From Ureibacillus sinduriensis BLB-1 = JCM 15800 (GTDB lineage Bacteria > Bacillota > Bacilli > Bacillales_A > Planococcaceae): a stretch of 64,000 nt of DNA. The stretch covers positions 186,001 to 250,000 of the forward strand of contig NZ_JPVO01000054.1 of NCBI RefSeq assembly GCF_000772955.1. The letters run 5' to 3'. Shown here in pieces: positions 63,182 through 64,000 of this stretch. A program made the position numbers and the translations under genes. Every line of letters begins with the position of its first letter. Positions within the stretch are counted from its first letter, which is position 1. The notes under the pieces are model-generated. The model saw nothing but the letters and a program-made list of their open reading frames with translations, had not been told where the DNA came from and did not search any database.

Positions 63182-64000
63182 TTGATCGAAGTGGTGAATT
63201 TATCCAAAAATTTTAAAAGGGTAACAGCGGTAGAGCAGGTGAATTTATATATAGAGCCAGGGGAAATTGTCGGCTTACTGGGCCCAAATGGTGCCGGGAA
63301 GTCGACAACGATTGCAATGCTCTCCACACTGATTTCTCCAACTGATGGAGATGTTTTGCTTAATCATAAAAGTATCCTTAAGAATCCTTCAGAGCTTAGG
63401 GGGGTATTAGGCGTCGTTCCGCAAGAGATTGCATTATATGAAGATTTAACGGCCAAGGAGAACCTCCAGTTTTTTGGCAGCATACAGAAAATGCCTAAAC
63501 AGCTATTAGCCGAACGCATTGACATTGTGCTGGAGCAAATCGGATTACAAGATGAACCAAAAAAATTAGTAAAGCACTATTCTGGTGGTATGAAAAGGCG
63601 TCTCAATATAGGGGTGGCTATGCTTCATGAACCGAAATATCTCATAATGGATGAGCCGACTGTTGGAATTGATCCACAATCAAGGAATCATATTCTGAAA
63701 ACAGTTAAAACATTGAATGAAAATTCGAACATGGCAATTATCTACACGAGTCACTACATGGAAGAGGTCGAATTCTTATGCAATAGAATTTACATTATGG
63801 ATAAAGGGAAAATCATTGCATCCGGTACAAAAGAAGAAATAAAAGCAGTACTCTCATCGGAAAATACTGTACATGTAAAACTTGAATTCCATTCAAAAAG
63901 TTTCATAAATGATCTGATGGATCAGCCAATGTTATCCAATATCAATGCAAAGGAAGCCGAGATTACGTTTACTGTCGCCAAAGGGATGGATTTTTTACCG
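63182..64000 (+). CDS. ABC exporter ATP-binding protein (3' truncated by window)
   Basis: 273 codons visible, no stop before the window end. TTG start with AAAGGGTGAG 7 bases upstream. Walker A GPNGAGKST (about 37-45), Q-loop VVPQEI, signature YSGGMKRR (about 138), Walker B YLIMDEPT (about 158), H-loop TSHYMEE. The drug- or lipid-type ABC-2 exporter subfamily (bacitracin BcrA, YfiL, YvfR type). With the kinase and regulator upstream it resembles the regulated export modules of Bacillus. The permease genes should lie just past the window. Confidence 0.93.
   Translation, partial: MIEVVNLSKNFKRVTAVEQVNLYIEPGEIVGLLGPNGAGKSTTIAMLSTLISPTDGDVLLNHKSILKNPSELRGVLGVVPQEIALYEDLTAKENLQFFGSIQKMPKQLLAERIDIVLEQIGLQDEPKKLVKHYSGGMKRRLNIGVAMLHEPKYLIMDEPTVGIDPQSRNHILKTVKTLNENSNMAIIYTSHYMEEVEFLCNRIYIMDKGKIIASGTKEEIKAVLSSENTVHVKLEFHSKSFINDLMDQPMLSNINAKEAEITFTVAKGMDFLP

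Overview
The window is 64 kb of low-GC Bacillota chromosome. It follows the Bacillus subtilis mtaB/rpsU to sodA gene order, with local insertions and replacements. Spore-formation genes (yqfC, yqfD, a yqfQ/vrrA-type coat gene), A-factor promoters spaced 17 bp, sigma-W and Zur signals, frequent TTG starts and AGGAGG-type ribosome binding sites point to an endospore-forming member of the Bacillales. The single-chain glycyl-tRNA synthetase and the CblT/CblS-type cobalamin salvage genes would fit the Planococcaceae (Lysinibacillus/Solibacillus group); that placement is inference.

Layout. 1-2.5 kb: mtaB (5' cut by the window edge), deoC, rpsU. 2.7-5.6 kb: a sigma-W-type promoter and nfeD-floA-yqfB (membrane microdomains, envelope stress). 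5.8-12.6 kb: yqfC-yqfD-phoH, then pgpH (c-di-AMP hydrolysis), ybeY, dgkA, cdd, era. 12.9-17.7 kb: recO, a divergent glyS with a glycine T-box leader carrying a 35-bp direct repeat, then ccpN-ppsR. 18.2-21.2 kb: dnaG-sigA. 21.5-25.1 kb: a membrane protein, cccA, trmK, a Nif3-like gene and a small membrane protein. 25.2-30.2 kb: a C4-dicarboxylate module (dctP, dctB on minus; dctS, dctR on plus) not native to this place in B. subtilis. 30.4-36.6 kb: yqfQ, ispH, cshB, nfo, a PBP4-type carboxypeptidase and a small minus-strand gene. 36.7-38.8 kb: Zur-controlled znuC-znuB-zur. 38.8-44.2 kb: an adenosylcobalamin riboswitch followed by an eight-gene corrinoid capture and nucleotide-loop assembly cluster. 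44.3-50.3 kb: accessory genes (hypothetical, cystine symporter, an esterase-like protein lacking its nucleophile, a PAS/GAF/GGDEF/EAL protein, and a 42-residue small protein). 50.4-54.5 kb: return to the conserved order (yqfW, ispG, LysM protein, DUF1189, DUF456, sodA). 54.6-64 kb: mixed genes (membrane proteins, patatin, PNPOx-like, M48 protease, MetE-like methyltransferase) ending in a sensor kinase, response regulator and ABC ATPase cut by the window end.

How the parts fit. Most of the window is housekeeping core. The richest accessory system is the riboswitch cluster: BtuF binds a corrinoid, CobU activates cobinamide, CblT imports alpha-ribazole, CblS phosphorylates it, CobS joins the halves and CobC removes the phosphate. 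No cobT is present, as expected if the lower ligand is salvaged as alpha-ribazole. Two members of the cluster are degenerate relatives of known enzymes (a PduO-like protein and a second CobU-like protein). All functional names rest on reading motifs and gene order; no database search was run.
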